Shown: in pieces, positions 45,568 through 55,163 of the stretch
Layout: the number at the start of each line of letters is the position of its first letter
Position numbering within the stretch: position 1 is the first letter of the stretch
Notes under the pieces: generated by a model
The model's database searches: none
Told to the model about the DNA's origin: nothing
What the model saw: only the letters and a program-made list of their open reading frames with translations
Made by a program: the position numbers and the translations under genes
Assembly: GCA_937900485.1 (NCBI GenBank)
Contig: CALCEL010000062.1
Location: 1-64,000, forward strand
DNA length: 64,000 nucleotides
DNA from: an uncultured Prevotellaceae bacterium
GTDB lineage: Bacteria; Bacteroidota; Bacteroidia; Bacteroidales; Bacteroidaceae
Direction: 5' to 3'

Positions 45568-47736
45568 ATGAATAACAAAAGATATAAAATAAGAGGAAGG
45601 AAATCTTTCATGTGGCTGTTTATGTCTATCATGACAATAAACATGACCATCCTCTCACTTTCTTCTTGTAAGGAGAAGATTGACGATAGCGACCTCTACA
45701 CATTCACTGGAGAGATGATGATTGATCATTTTGAGGCCGACACTATAACATACGGTCATTTCATCAAACTGCTTAAGATTGTCACTCCAAGTAAGAACGA
45801 GAGCGCCTCAACAATGTACAACCTGTTGAGAGCACGTGGACACTATACCTGTTTCGCTCCAACAAACGAGGCAATCGAGATGCATCTCGACTCGTTATTG
45901 ACAATAGGTGAGATCGACAATGACACTTACAACAGAACTAAACAAGGTGACTTTAGCACTATTCCAGACTCTGTCAGCGAAGCTATTGTGTATAACTGTA
46001 TCATTGAAAACGGTGACAACGAGGCATTCTCAACCATAGACTTTGAGGAAGGCGCACTGAGCACAACAAACATGAATGACAGATACATCAGTATCTCATA
46101 TGGCAACAAAGTGGCAAATGTGTCTGCGTCTGGCGACACAGCCTTGGCAACCGTCATCTATGTCAACACAAACTCTATAATAACAGAAGCTGACATCGAG
46201 GTGGAGAACGGATACATCCACAAGATAAACAGAGTACTCTCACCATCTAACTCATCAGTATCAGACTTGATTATCAACACCCCAAACACAAAGTTCTTCG
46301 GAGAGCTTTTGACCCTCACAGGCTGGGATAAAAAGATGACTGAGTATAAAGACACTGAATGGGAAGAGAAATGGGAAGAGATAAGAGGAACCACATACAA
46401 AGGACTCAACGGAAACTGGGAAGGGGTATATCCAGAACACAGATATATCGGCTTCACCGCTTTCGTCGAGACAGACTCTGTCTTCGCTGCTAATGGCATT
46501 AATGACTTGTCATCACTTAAGAGCTACGTTCAGAAAAACGCATACTACGAGGATGACAGCAGTTTAGGAAACAGCACAAGCTGGGGAGATGACTATGAGA
46601 ACGATTACAATTGGCTTAACCAGTTCGTGGCTTATCACCTGTTACCAGAGAGACTGACTTATAACCACCTGGTAATGTTCGCCAATGAGTACGGCTGTCC
46701 ATCAGGTAATCTCAAGACACGCGAGACCACGAAATTCTACGTTAACGTTTGGGAATACTGGGAGACTTTGGGAGTACAAAGACGACCAATGAAGATCACT
46801 GGTATCAGAACCGGCAAGATGATCAACAGAAAGTCTAAGTACGCCAACAGCAGAAACGTGTTCAGAGAGAATATCTCAGATATGACAGAGGAGGACATGG
46901 GTATAACCATCAGCTCTACAAACGGAACTTATGACAACAACGCTCTCAATGGTTACTACTACCCTATCAACAAAATATTGATATGGAACCAGAACGTACC
47001 TAACAACGTTCTTAATGAGCGTATGAGAATCGATGTCACAGCTATGTTCCCGGAGATGATGACCAACAATATCCGACAGTACGGACATGAAGACAGAACA
47101 AAGTCATTCTATATCACCACTGACTACTTCGACAACATGTTCTACATGGCTGACGGGACAGACTTTGAGTATCTTCCAAACACAGGTTACTCCGGCGGTA
47201 TAGGTTCATGGATGAACTATCAGATTGACGAGTTCAACATACGTGGTAACTTCGACTTCACAATGAAGCTTCCTGCTGTTCCATATACAGGAACATACGA
47301 GATACGCTATGGTATCAACGCCAACAACAACAGAGGTATGGCTCAGGTATACATAGGTAAGAATCCAAACAACCTGCCTGCCATTGGTATTCCACTCGAC
47401 CTTAGATCTGCATCAGGTACGCTCCCTGCCGCAACAGGATGGGTTGAGGACAATGCCAACGATGACGAAGCAAATGCGGAAATTGACAAGTCAATGAGAA
47501 ACCTCGGCTTCATGAAAGGTCCTAAGTACATACAGCTAACATCGGACAAGACATGTAGAGACGGACAGAACGCACTTCGCAAGATAATATACACTGGTCA
47601 ATTAGAGGCTGGACAGACTTATTACATAAGATTCAAGTCAGTACTCTCAGGTACTTCATACGAGTTCTTCTATGACTATCTTGAAATAGTACCTAAGTCT
47701 GTTTACGCTGGTGACGAATCTGAGGACATTTGGTAA
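45568..47736 (+). CDS. FAS1-domain lipoprotein 2
   Basis: 722 residues. The lipobox ends LSLSSC (Cys34). FAS1 motifs are YTCFAPTNEAI (about residue 93) and FTAFVETDSVF (about 297), so at least two domains, plus a C-terminal beta-rich part (about 480-720). The latter includes EFNIRGNFDFTMKLPAVPYT and GQTYYIRFKSVLSG, which looks like a jelly-roll binding domain. No enzyme motif. It lies 14 bp after SusD-1 and 38 bp before the third FAS1 gene. Position suggests an accessory surface-binding subunit of the transport complex. Confidence 0.78.
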   Translation: MNNKRYKIRGRKSFMWLFMSIMTINMTILSLSSCKEKIDDSDLYTFTGEMMIDHFEADTITYGHFIKLLKIVTPSKNESASTMYNLLRARGHYTCFAPTNEAIEMHLDSLLTIGEIDNDTYNRTKQGDFSTIPDSVSEAIVYNCIIENGDNEAFSTIDFEEGALSTTNMNDRYISISYGNKVANVSASGDTALATVIYVNTNSIITEADIEVENGYIHKINRVLSPSNSSVSDLIINTPNTKFFGELLTLTGWDKKMTEYKDTEWEEKWEEIRGTTYKGLNGNWEGVYPEHRYIGFTAFVETDSVFAANGINDLSSLKSYVQKNAYYEDDSSLGNSTSWGDDYENDYNWLNQFVAYHLLPERLTYNHLVMFANEYGCPSGNLKTRETTKFYVNVWEYWETLGVQRRPMKITGIRTGKMINRKSKYANSRNVFRENISDMTEEDMGITISSTNGTYDNNALNGYYYPINKILIWNQNVPNNVLNERMRIDVTAMFPEMMTNNIRQYGHEDRTKSFYITTDYFDNMFYMADGTDFEYLPNTGYSGGIGSWMNYQIDEFNIRGNFDFTMKLPAVPYTGTYEIRYGINANNNRGMAQVYIGKNPNNLPAIGIPLDLRSASGTLPAATGWVEDNANDDEANAEIDKSMRNLGFMKGPKYIQLTSDKTCRDGQNALRKIIYTGQLEAGQTYYIRFKSVLSGTSYEFFYDYLEIVPKSVYAGDESEDIW

Positions 47737-47774
47737 CAGAACCCAAACAGTCTTTCACTTAAAACAAACATAAT

Positions 47775-49622
47775 ATGAAAAAAACAAATCATAATATATT
47801 CAGACGCATCAGCAGCTCAGACTCTTTATTGCTAACTGCAGCTACATGCTCGATGTCATTGCTATATGCCTGCTCAGACGATCATTTCACCATTAACGAT
47901 GACGTTGTCGCACAACAGACAATTTGGAAGAACATACAGTCAAATGAGAACCTCTCTGAGTATGCGGATATATTAAAAAGTACATACTACTCACAAACTG
48001 AGGAAAAGACAACAAAGCAGACATACGCTGACATTCTTAACGGTGACCAGACTTTCACAGTCTGGGCACCAGAGAACGGCACTTTCAACTACTCATACTA
48101 TAAGCAGTTGTTAAATAGTGGTGTACGGGACAGTATATATAAGGTGGAGAACAACCTTATACGTAACAACCTTGCGAGATACACCAATATTTATAATAGC
48201 ACCGACTCTGTGAAAATAGACCTTTTCAACAACAAGGCAGCTTGGTTGAACTACGACAAACAGACTATTAAGGGAAACAAAGTGAGCTGTCCAAACATCA
48301 GCTCAGCGAACGGTGTGCTTCATATTGTGGAAAAGCCGGTAGATTATCAGTACAATCTATACGAGTATATGGCATCTAATCCACAGTTGTCATGCATAGA
48401 CTCCTTCATAAAGAGCTACCAGACAAAGAAGTTTGATGAGAACAGATCAATACAAGGTCCAACTGTAAACTCCGAGATCACATGGGTAGACTCAGTGACA
48501 TACACCAGCAACTTCTACACAGAGTACTATCTTAACTCATATCTGAACAGGGAAGACAGTAACTACGTGATGATCTTGCCTACAAACGAGGCTTGGAACG
48601 CCACACTAGAAAAGACTAAGCTGTACTACAACTACATCAACAGCTATGTTCAGGACGTAGCAGGTCAGACTGAGACAGGAGCGGACACCATCTACAAGGG
48701 AAGTGAGACAAAGTTCACTGACTACGAGCTTGACTCACTGAGGAACCTGCGTTCAAAGGACGCAATCTGTAATAACCTCGTCTATAACGCCAACTGGCAA
48801 TACGAGCAGATACCAATAACAACTATCAAAGACATAGCTAAGGCAGACTCGTTACTCACTACGTCAGGCAACAAGTTCAAGAAGACAGGAACATTGAATT
48901 CGACAAACTCAACGTCCACAACATTTGAGCTCGACAACTTCACGACAATGTTCGGAGGAAATGACCCTATCGAACTGAGCAACGGATACGCGTATTTGGT
49001 AAACGAATGGTCACTTCCTGCCACTTCATATGCTAAGACAATAACAAAGAATGCTATCGCCGCATACAACACACATGACACAGCATGTAAAGAGGTGAGC
49101 AGTTTGAACTGGTCATTGACCACAAAAGACAGCACATATAACTACAGATACCTTACAATGACCGCTACATCAAGCAATTCAAAGCCAGGAGCAGACTTTG
49201 GTATCAATAATGTGTTGTCATGCAAATATGACGTATATGTCGTCTTAGGTTACAACACATCCTATAACAGACAAAACAAATTCTACGCATACATGAAGTA
49301 TGTGGATGCTAAGGGTAACTCACAGAACCTACAGCTGAAGAATCCGGCACACGTCATAGACGCCTCAGGCACAGACTTGTACGGAAACAAATACTACGTA
49401 AACAGTGAGCCTAAGATAGACTCAACAGGAGAAAAGACAATCGTGGAGTACACAGATACCATTCTGTTGGCAGAGGACTTTGAGTTCCCTGTATGTTACT
49501 ACGGACTTGAGAACGCATATCCAGTATTGACCCTTAAGGCTGCGTTCCTGTCCAAGGAGAAAGAGTACTACACAAATGAGTTGTGGGTTAACTCATTTAT
49601 CTTCAAAGCAAAAGAATGGTAA
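47775..49622 (+). CDS. FAS1-domain lipoprotein 3
   Basis: 615 residues. The lipobox ends LLYAC (Cys33), followed by SDDH, which fits a surface-export signal. FAS1 motifs are FTVWAPENGTF (about residue 95) and VMILPTNEAWN (about 265). The C-terminal about 180 residues form a separate beta-rich domain (NVLSCKYDVYVVLGYNTSYN). It is weaker in FAS1 signature than the first lipoprotein, and the second motif is interrupted by a long Asn/Tyr-rich stretch. It lies 14 bp before SusC-2. Confidence 0.75.
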   Translation: MKKTNHNIFRRISSSDSLLLTAATCSMSLLYACSDDHFTINDDVVAQQTIWKNIQSNENLSEYADILKSTYYSQTEEKTTKQTYADILNGDQTFTVWAPENGTFNYSYYKQLLNSGVRDSIYKVENNLIRNNLARYTNIYNSTDSVKIDLFNNKAAWLNYDKQTIKGNKVSCPNISSANGVLHIVEKPVDYQYNLYEYMASNPQLSCIDSFIKSYQTKKFDENRSIQGPTVNSEITWVDSVTYTSNFYTEYYLNSYLNREDSNYVMILPTNEAWNATLEKTKLYYNYINSYVQDVAGQTETGADTIYKGSETKFTDYELDSLRNLRSKDAICNNLVYNANWQYEQIPITTIKDIAKADSLLTTSGNKFKKTGTLNSTNSTSTTFELDNFTTMFGGNDPIELSNGYAYLVNEWSLPATSYAKTITKNAIAAYNTHDTACKEVSSLNWSLTTKDSTYNYRYLTMTATSSNSKPGADFGINNVLSCKYDVYVVLGYNTSYNRQNKFYAYMKYVDAKGNSQNLQLKNPAHVIDASGTDLYGNKYYVNSEPKIDSTGEKTIVEYTDTILLAEDFEFPVCYYGLENAYPVLTLKAAFLSKEKEYYTNELWVNSFIFKAKEW

Positions 49623-49636
49623 ACAACTAACATCAA

Positions 49637-52600
49637 ATGATGATTATGAGAACAAATAATCTAAATAATATAATAACAGGCGCAATCTGCGGAATATCAT
49701 TTCTCGCTGCCACACCAAATGCGACAGCGCAGGATAATATAGTCGATCAGACAAGTGCCCAAGAAATTCAGGCACCAAGAAGAAGAACCATAAACGCCGT
49801 AAAGAAATATCCGACGAAAGATGTTCAGGGATATGTGTACGACGCCGCCACCGACATGCCTATTGAGGGAGCTCGTGTACAGGCGTTCGGCAACAACCTA
49901 TACTCAGCCATGACAGATGAGAACGGACACTACAAGATCAGTGTGCCAGTGTTCGTCAACTCATTGCTTGTCACCCTTGCCGACTATAATGACGTTCAGG
50001 TTTCCTTCGACACAGACGAAGTACCAGACGTTGACTTATACAGCGACAAATTTCTCAAGGTATATCATGAGACAACAGACGTGACATCATCAAACAAGGT
50101 CAGCATAGAAAACACAAGCGCAGTGACTATCGATGAAGACATGGAGAACAAGTTGTCCGGTGACATACGTACTATCAACAGAACAGGATTGAGAGGACAA
50201 GGAGCTGCCATGTTCATACGAGGACTGAACTCATTGAACATAAACGCACAGCCTTTGTTCATTGTAGATGGAATGATAACAGACATGATGTCTGACAGAA
50301 CAAGCATGCACACTGGTTTCATCACAAACATACTATCCAGCATAGACCCTGAGGATATCGAATCAGTGGAAGTGCTCAAGAACGCCACTTCGCTCTATGG
50401 CTCAAGAGGAGCAAACGGTGTCATCATCATCAACACGAAGCGCGGTCACTCTATGGCCACCAAGATCAACGTGAGCCTAAACACAGGATTTGAGACTGTG
50501 CCATCAACAATGAGCATGATGAACGCCAGCCAGTACCGTAACTACGTGTCCGACCTTATCGGAACAACAGAGTACGGACAGAAATATTCCACTTCATCGA
50601 CGTCAATACCATTCTTGAACAGCAACTCAGACTATTACTGGTATCCGATGTATCACAATGACACAGACTGGTCTGACGGCATCTACAGGACAGCAGTGAC
50701 TCAGAACTACAAGGTGAATGTGCAAGGAGGAGATGACATGGCCATGTACAACCTGTCACTCGGATACACCAATTCCCAGTCTACTGCCAAGAACAATGGA
50801 TTCAACAGACTAAACATACGATTCAACACGGACATTAAGCTGCTCAAGAACCTCAAGACGCAGCTCGACCTTGCGTTCAGTCATACAAACAACAACATGC
50901 GAGACAACGGTTGGGCGGAGAGTTACTCAAGCAGCACGATATCATCTCCAAATGTGCTTGCTCTCATCCAGGCCCCATTCCTGTCGAAGTACGGTTACTA
51001 CACAGGTGAGGACGGTAAGCTGCACCTGTCATCCGTCTATGCTGGAAAGTATGTGGATGACACCAACAATCCATTCGGTTTCGCTTCCGCTTACGGAACA
51101 AACACAGCCCTTGCGAACCCATACTGGGTATTAAAAAATGCTGAGGGAAGCAATAAGAACAGACATCAGATAACAAGTTTCAACCTCAACATCAATCCGG
51201 AATGGACAATTAACGAGCATCTCAAACTGTCCAACAGATTCGCTTACCAGTTAAACTCCGTGAATGAGAAATACTTCTTCCCAGAGGCGGGAACACCGGT
51301 GTACACAATCGAAGGATATGGTGATGTAACATCAAAGGTACAGTCAATATTCTCTAAGGAGACTTCTATCTACGAGGACTTCAGAATTGACTGGAACAAC
51401 AGATACGACATACACGACATTCATGTCTTCGGAGGATTCAGACTGACGAATAACACATTCACAGACTCAGACATACACGGTTACAACACAGGTAGTGATA
51501 AGATGCCAGACATGCGTAACTCACTGAAATTCCCTGGTATGAACGGTACTCAGGACAAGTGGAAGAACCTCGCATACTACGTAAACGGCAAATGGAGCAT
51601 CAAAGACACATACTTCATAGACGCCACCATAAGCGCCGAGACATCATCACGATTCGGAAAAGAGACAGAGGAAGGCATCAAGATGTTCGGAGTGAAATGG
51701 GGAATCTTCCCGTCACTTCAGGCCGGATGGGTGATGACCAACGAGAAATGGTTCAAGAGAAACAAAGGTGTCAACTATCTCAAGCTAAGAGCCGGATACG
51801 ATGAGTCAGGAAATGACAATTATGACTACTCACTCTCACAGACATACTTCAAGTCATACCTGTTCTTAAAAGACGCCACAGCCCTCCAGCTCGCCAACAT
51901 AGAGAACCCTGCAATACAGTGGGAGACGACGAGAACATGGAACTTCGGACTTGATGGTTCATTCATCAACAACAGAGTACAGGCCAGCGTAGACTTCTAT
52001 GTTAAGAACACCAGCAACCTGATAACATACAAGACAACAAACTACATGTCAGGTATTCCAAGCTATTGGAGCAATGACGGTTCCCTTCGTAACGTCGGTG
52101 CTGAGGTGAAACTCAACGGCATCATAGTCAACGACAGAGACTTCAAGTTCCAGCTCGGCATGTCACTCGGACACTACAAGAACACCATCACATCACTGCC
52201 AGAAGACTCATACACCACAAAGATCTACGGTGCTGAGATCATCACCAGTGTAGGCAACCCAGCAGGCTTGTTCTATGGTTACAAGACAAACGGAGTGTTC
52301 GCTTCTGACGCTGAGGCCAAGAGCGCTACCAAGAGCACTGCCGACGGTTATCTCAAATACCCTACAGGCATCACATCCGATCCATATAAGAATTTCTCTG
52401 CCGGCGATGTCAGGTTCGTAGACCAGACTGGCGACGGAATAATAGACGAGAACGACAAGGTGGTCATCGGTGACCCTAATCCAGACATCTACGGTAACAT
52501 ATACGCAAATCTGAGATATCAAAGATGGAGCCTTGACATCAACTTCAAGTACAGCCTTGGCAATGACATCTACAATTACCAGCGTAGCCAACTTGAGTCA

Positions 52601-52978
52601 GCCAACAACTTCTACAATCAGACCACAGCTGTCGTTAACCGTTGGAAATATGAGGGCCAGCAGACAGACGTGCCACGCGCGGTGTCAACGACTTCTGAAG
52701 ACTGGGTTAACAACGAGCGTTTCTCAGACCGTTGGATTGAGGATGGCAGCTATCTCAAGCTTAAGAACGTGAGACTGACATACGAGTTACCACTCAACCT
52801 CACATGGATTCAGGGGCTCAACATATGGGCAGAGGCCAACAACCTCTTCACCGTTAGTCCATACACAGGCTCAGACCCAGAGTTCTCATGCGGCAACAAC
52901 GTACTCTACCAGGGTATTGACGCAGGTCTGCTGACACAGAGTCGCAGTTTCAACATTGGTGTAAAGATTAATCTCTAA
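49637..52978 (+). CDS. SusC/RagA TonB-dependent outer-membrane transporter (pair 2)
   Basis: 1113 residues. A signal peptide ends near AATPNATA. About 40 extra residues rich in Gln/Arg (IQAPRRRTINAVKKYPTK) precede the carboxypeptidase-D-like domain (VQGYVYDAATDMPIEGARVQ). The plug contains LRGQGAAMFIRGLNSLNINA, PLFIVDGMITDMMSD and VLKNATSLYGSRGANGVIII. The barrel ends SRSFNIGVKINL. As in SusC-1, no VVVGYG sequence is found. ATGs at 49637, 49640 and 49646 are all possible starts. Partner SusD follows by 12 bp. Confidence 0.92.
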   Translation: MMIMRTNNLNNIITGAICGISFLAATPNATAQDNIVDQTSAQEIQAPRRRTINAVKKYPTKDVQGYVYDAATDMPIEGARVQAFGNNLYSAMTDENGHYKISVPVFVNSLLVTLADYNDVQVSFDTDEVPDVDLYSDKFLKVYHETTDVTSSNKVSIENTSAVTIDEDMENKLSGDIRTINRTGLRGQGAAMFIRGLNSLNINAQPLFIVDGMITDMMSDRTSMHTGFITNILSSIDPEDIESVEVLKNATSLYGSRGANGVIIINTKRGHSMATKINVSLNTGFETVPSTMSMMNASQYRNYVSDLIGTTEYGQKYSTSSTSIPFLNSNSDYYWYPMYHNDTDWSDGIYRTAVTQNYKVNVQGGDDMAMYNLSLGYTNSQSTAKNNGFNRLNIRFNTDIKLLKNLKTQLDLAFSHTNNNMRDNGWAESYSSSTISSPNVLALIQAPFLSKYGYYTGEDGKLHLSSVYAGKYVDDTNNPFGFASAYGTNTALANPYWVLKNAEGSNKNRHQITSFNLNINPEWTINEHLKLSNRFAYQLNSVNEKYFFPEAGTPVYTIEGYGDVTSKVQSIFSKETSIYEDFRIDWNNRYDIHDIHVFGGFRLTNNTFTDSDIHGYNTGSDKMPDMRNSLKFPGMNGTQDKWKNLAYYVNGKWSIKDTYFIDATISAETSSRFGKETEEGIKMFGVKWGIFPSLQAGWVMTNEKWFKRNKGVNYLKLRAGYDESGNDNYDYSLSQTYFKSYLFLKDATALQLANIENPAIQWETTRTWNFGLDGSFINNRVQASVDFYVKNTSNLITYKTTNYMSGIPSYWSNDGSLRNVGAEVKLNGIIVNDRDFKFQLGMSLGHYKNTITSLPEDSYTTKIYGAEIITSVGNPAGLFYGYKTNGVFASDAEAKSATKSTADGYLKYPTGITSDPYKNFSAGDVRFVDQTGDGIIDENDKVVIGDPNPDIYGNIYANLRYQRWSLDINFKYSLGNDIYNYQRSQLESANNFYNQTTAVVNRWKYEGQQTDVPRAVSTTSEDWVNNERFSDRWIEDGSYLKLKNVRLTYELPLNLTWIQGLNIWAEANNLFTVSPYTGSDPEFSCGNNVLYQGIDAGLLTQSRSFNIGVKINL

Positions 52979-52990
52979 AACAAGACAAAA

Positions 52991-55162
52991 ATGAATATTA
53001 ACATAAGAAACATCATCATTTGCGGATGCGTGACATTCGGCATTGGACTGACTTCGTGCGAGGACATGCTGACAATGGACACAGGCGACAAGACGAATGT
53101 CAACGCCAACGACACATTGTACTCATACCTCGGAATAATGAGAGCCATGCAAGACGTGGCTGAGCGTCAGGTCATATTAGGAGAGATACGAGGCGACCTT
53201 GTCAGCTCAACAACATACACTACAGACACGCTGTATGCCATAAGCAACTTTGACGATCCAAAAGACCAGAGCTGTTCAATGTTACAGATAAGTGACTACT
53301 ATAACGTCATCAACAACTGTAACTTCTATATCCATAACTGCGACACCAACCAGATCAAGTCCAACGTCAAGTATATGATACCTGAGTACACACAAGTCAA
53401 GGCAATACGCGCATGGGCATATCTGCAGCTGGTGAAGAACTACAAGGAAGTGCCATACATCACGGAGCCGATTAGCAACCTTGACGTCATCAAGAACTTT
53501 GACTACAATAACAACAAAGTCAACAAGGACAACCTCATTGACAAATTCATTGAGGACGGTCTGCCTTACGACGTTAACGTGAAATATCCTCAATACGGTA
53601 ACTCAAAAGAAGAGTACGGCTCATTCAACAACGGTAACGTATCCATATCAGCCAAGCTGCTGATGATACCAATACGTGTGTTATTGGGTGACGCATACCT
53701 TTTGCGAGGCTCAAGTAAGTCAGACTACGAGAACGCCGCCAAATACTATTTTGACTACCTGAAGAATGAGGAGACACCGATGAACATGGAGTATTGTACG
53801 GTCTACGAGCTACGTAGCGGCTCATACCTCTACGCAACCTACAACTGGGGAACTTGGTCAACCATATACAACACCAACGCAGAGGTTATCACGTCAATAC
53901 CAAGCTCATCTAACTCTGGTCTCGGAAAGATGCTGACACGTGTGGCTAATATCTACGGATACAACACCACATCAACACAGACTTCTGAGGAGAGCACGTC
54001 TACCAGCGACGACGGTGAGGAGGAGACCTCATACGAGAAAGGAGGAGCCATCACAGTCAATCCGACATACAAGCGCCAATATGGTCCTTCCAACTCATAC
54101 TATGACGTGAACAACTCACAGACATACGTGATATACCAGAACGCCACCACGTCAAACCCTAAAGTGTCATACATACTGAACATGGACGCCAGAAAAGGCA
54201 TGTCCGTTCTGAACCTGACATACGAGGGAGAGTCATATCCTCTGTGCAGGAAGGCGTGCCCGTTAGAGACTTTCGGCTACTGCATACCAATCTATCGTAA
54301 GTCACTCATCTGGCTTCGTCTGGCAGAGGCCATCAACAGAGCAGGATATCCGGAGTTCGCCTTCGCAATCCTGAAGGATGGTATCAACCAGTACACTATA
54401 CCAAAGGTCGTCACCACCACCACCTACAACAACATAATAACATATCTTGATGGCGTGCCTTACTACACCAGAAAGAACTATGAGACAGGTGAGGTGCTCT
54501 ATGTCGACACTGTTGCCGGCTCAAAGAACTATATGTACTTCGATGAGAACAATGAGTTCGTCAGCTACCCGTCAACAGTTTACGCTTCTGAGTTCAGACT
54601 TAACCAGGACACTATCTATGGAAGAGAGATGAACTACGGCACATACGGCGCCCTGTATTATCTGACTGACACACTCAAGCTGAACAGCTTCATCCAGAAG
54701 TTTGACTTCACCGATGATGTATGGAACAACACATACGGCATTCACGCTAAAGGAGCAGGCTTCGGCGGATGGACAACAACAAATCTCTCTAACAACATCT
54801 CCGGATACAGAGACACCGTCTACTACGACTTCTTTAAGCTCTTGAAACTTCAGAACGTCGATATCGAGACAGCGACAGAAGATGACATCATCAATGGCGT
54901 GGAGAACATCATCGTGGACGAGCTGGCATTGGAGACTGCTTTCGAGGGCAACAGATTCTACGACCTCGTACGTATTGCCGAGCATAAGGAGAACGCCGGA
55001 CTGAACGGTAAGGACTGGCTCGCAAGAAAGATTGCCAACCGCGGCACAAAGAAAGCCATTGAGGGCAGCAAAGCCGTCGAGGACTTCAACACAAGTATCT
55101 ACAATAAGTTAATGGACAAGAACAACTGGTATTTCACATTACCTGCTTGGAACGTTAAATAA
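52991..55162 (+). CDS. SusD-like substrate-binding lipoprotein (pair 2)
   Basis: 723 residues, clearly longer than a typical SusD. The lipobox ends GLTSC (Cys23), followed by EDMLTMDTGDKT. KAIRAWAYLQLVKNYKEVPY is the SusD helix pair and ELALETAFEGNRFYDLVRIA is the C-terminal diagnostic motif. An insertion near residues 325-355 is rich in Ser, Thr and Glu and likely forms a surface loop. Only one base separates its stop from the GH28 start, so the two are translationally linked. Confidence 0.88.
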   Translation: MNINIRNIIICGCVTFGIGLTSCEDMLTMDTGDKTNVNANDTLYSYLGIMRAMQDVAERQVILGEIRGDLVSSTTYTTDTLYAISNFDDPKDQSCSMLQISDYYNVINNCNFYIHNCDTNQIKSNVKYMIPEYTQVKAIRAWAYLQLVKNYKEVPYITEPISNLDVIKNFDYNNNKVNKDNLIDKFIEDGLPYDVNVKYPQYGNSKEEYGSFNNGNVSISAKLLMIPIRVLLGDAYLLRGSSKSDYENAAKYYFDYLKNEETPMNMEYCTVYELRSGSYLYATYNWGTWSTIYNTNAEVITSIPSSSNSGLGKMLTRVANIYGYNTTSTQTSEESTSTSDDGEEETSYEKGGAITVNPTYKRQYGPSNSYYDVNNSQTYVIYQNATTSNPKVSYILNMDARKGMSVLNLTYEGESYPLCRKACPLETFGYCIPIYRKSLIWLRLAEAINRAGYPEFAFAILKDGINQYTIPKVVTTTTYNNIITYLDGVPYYTRKNYETGEVLYVDTVAGSKNYMYFDENNEFVSYPSTVYASEFRLNQDTIYGREMNYGTYGALYYLTDTLKLNSFIQKFDFTDDVWNNTYGIHAKGAGFGGWTTTNLSNNISGYRDTVYYDFFKLLKLQNVDIETATEDDIINGVENIIVDELALETAFEGNRFYDLVRIAEHKENAGLNGKDWLARKIANRGTKKAIEGSKAVEDFNTSIYNKLMDKNNWYFTLPAWNVK

Positions 55163-55163
55163 C

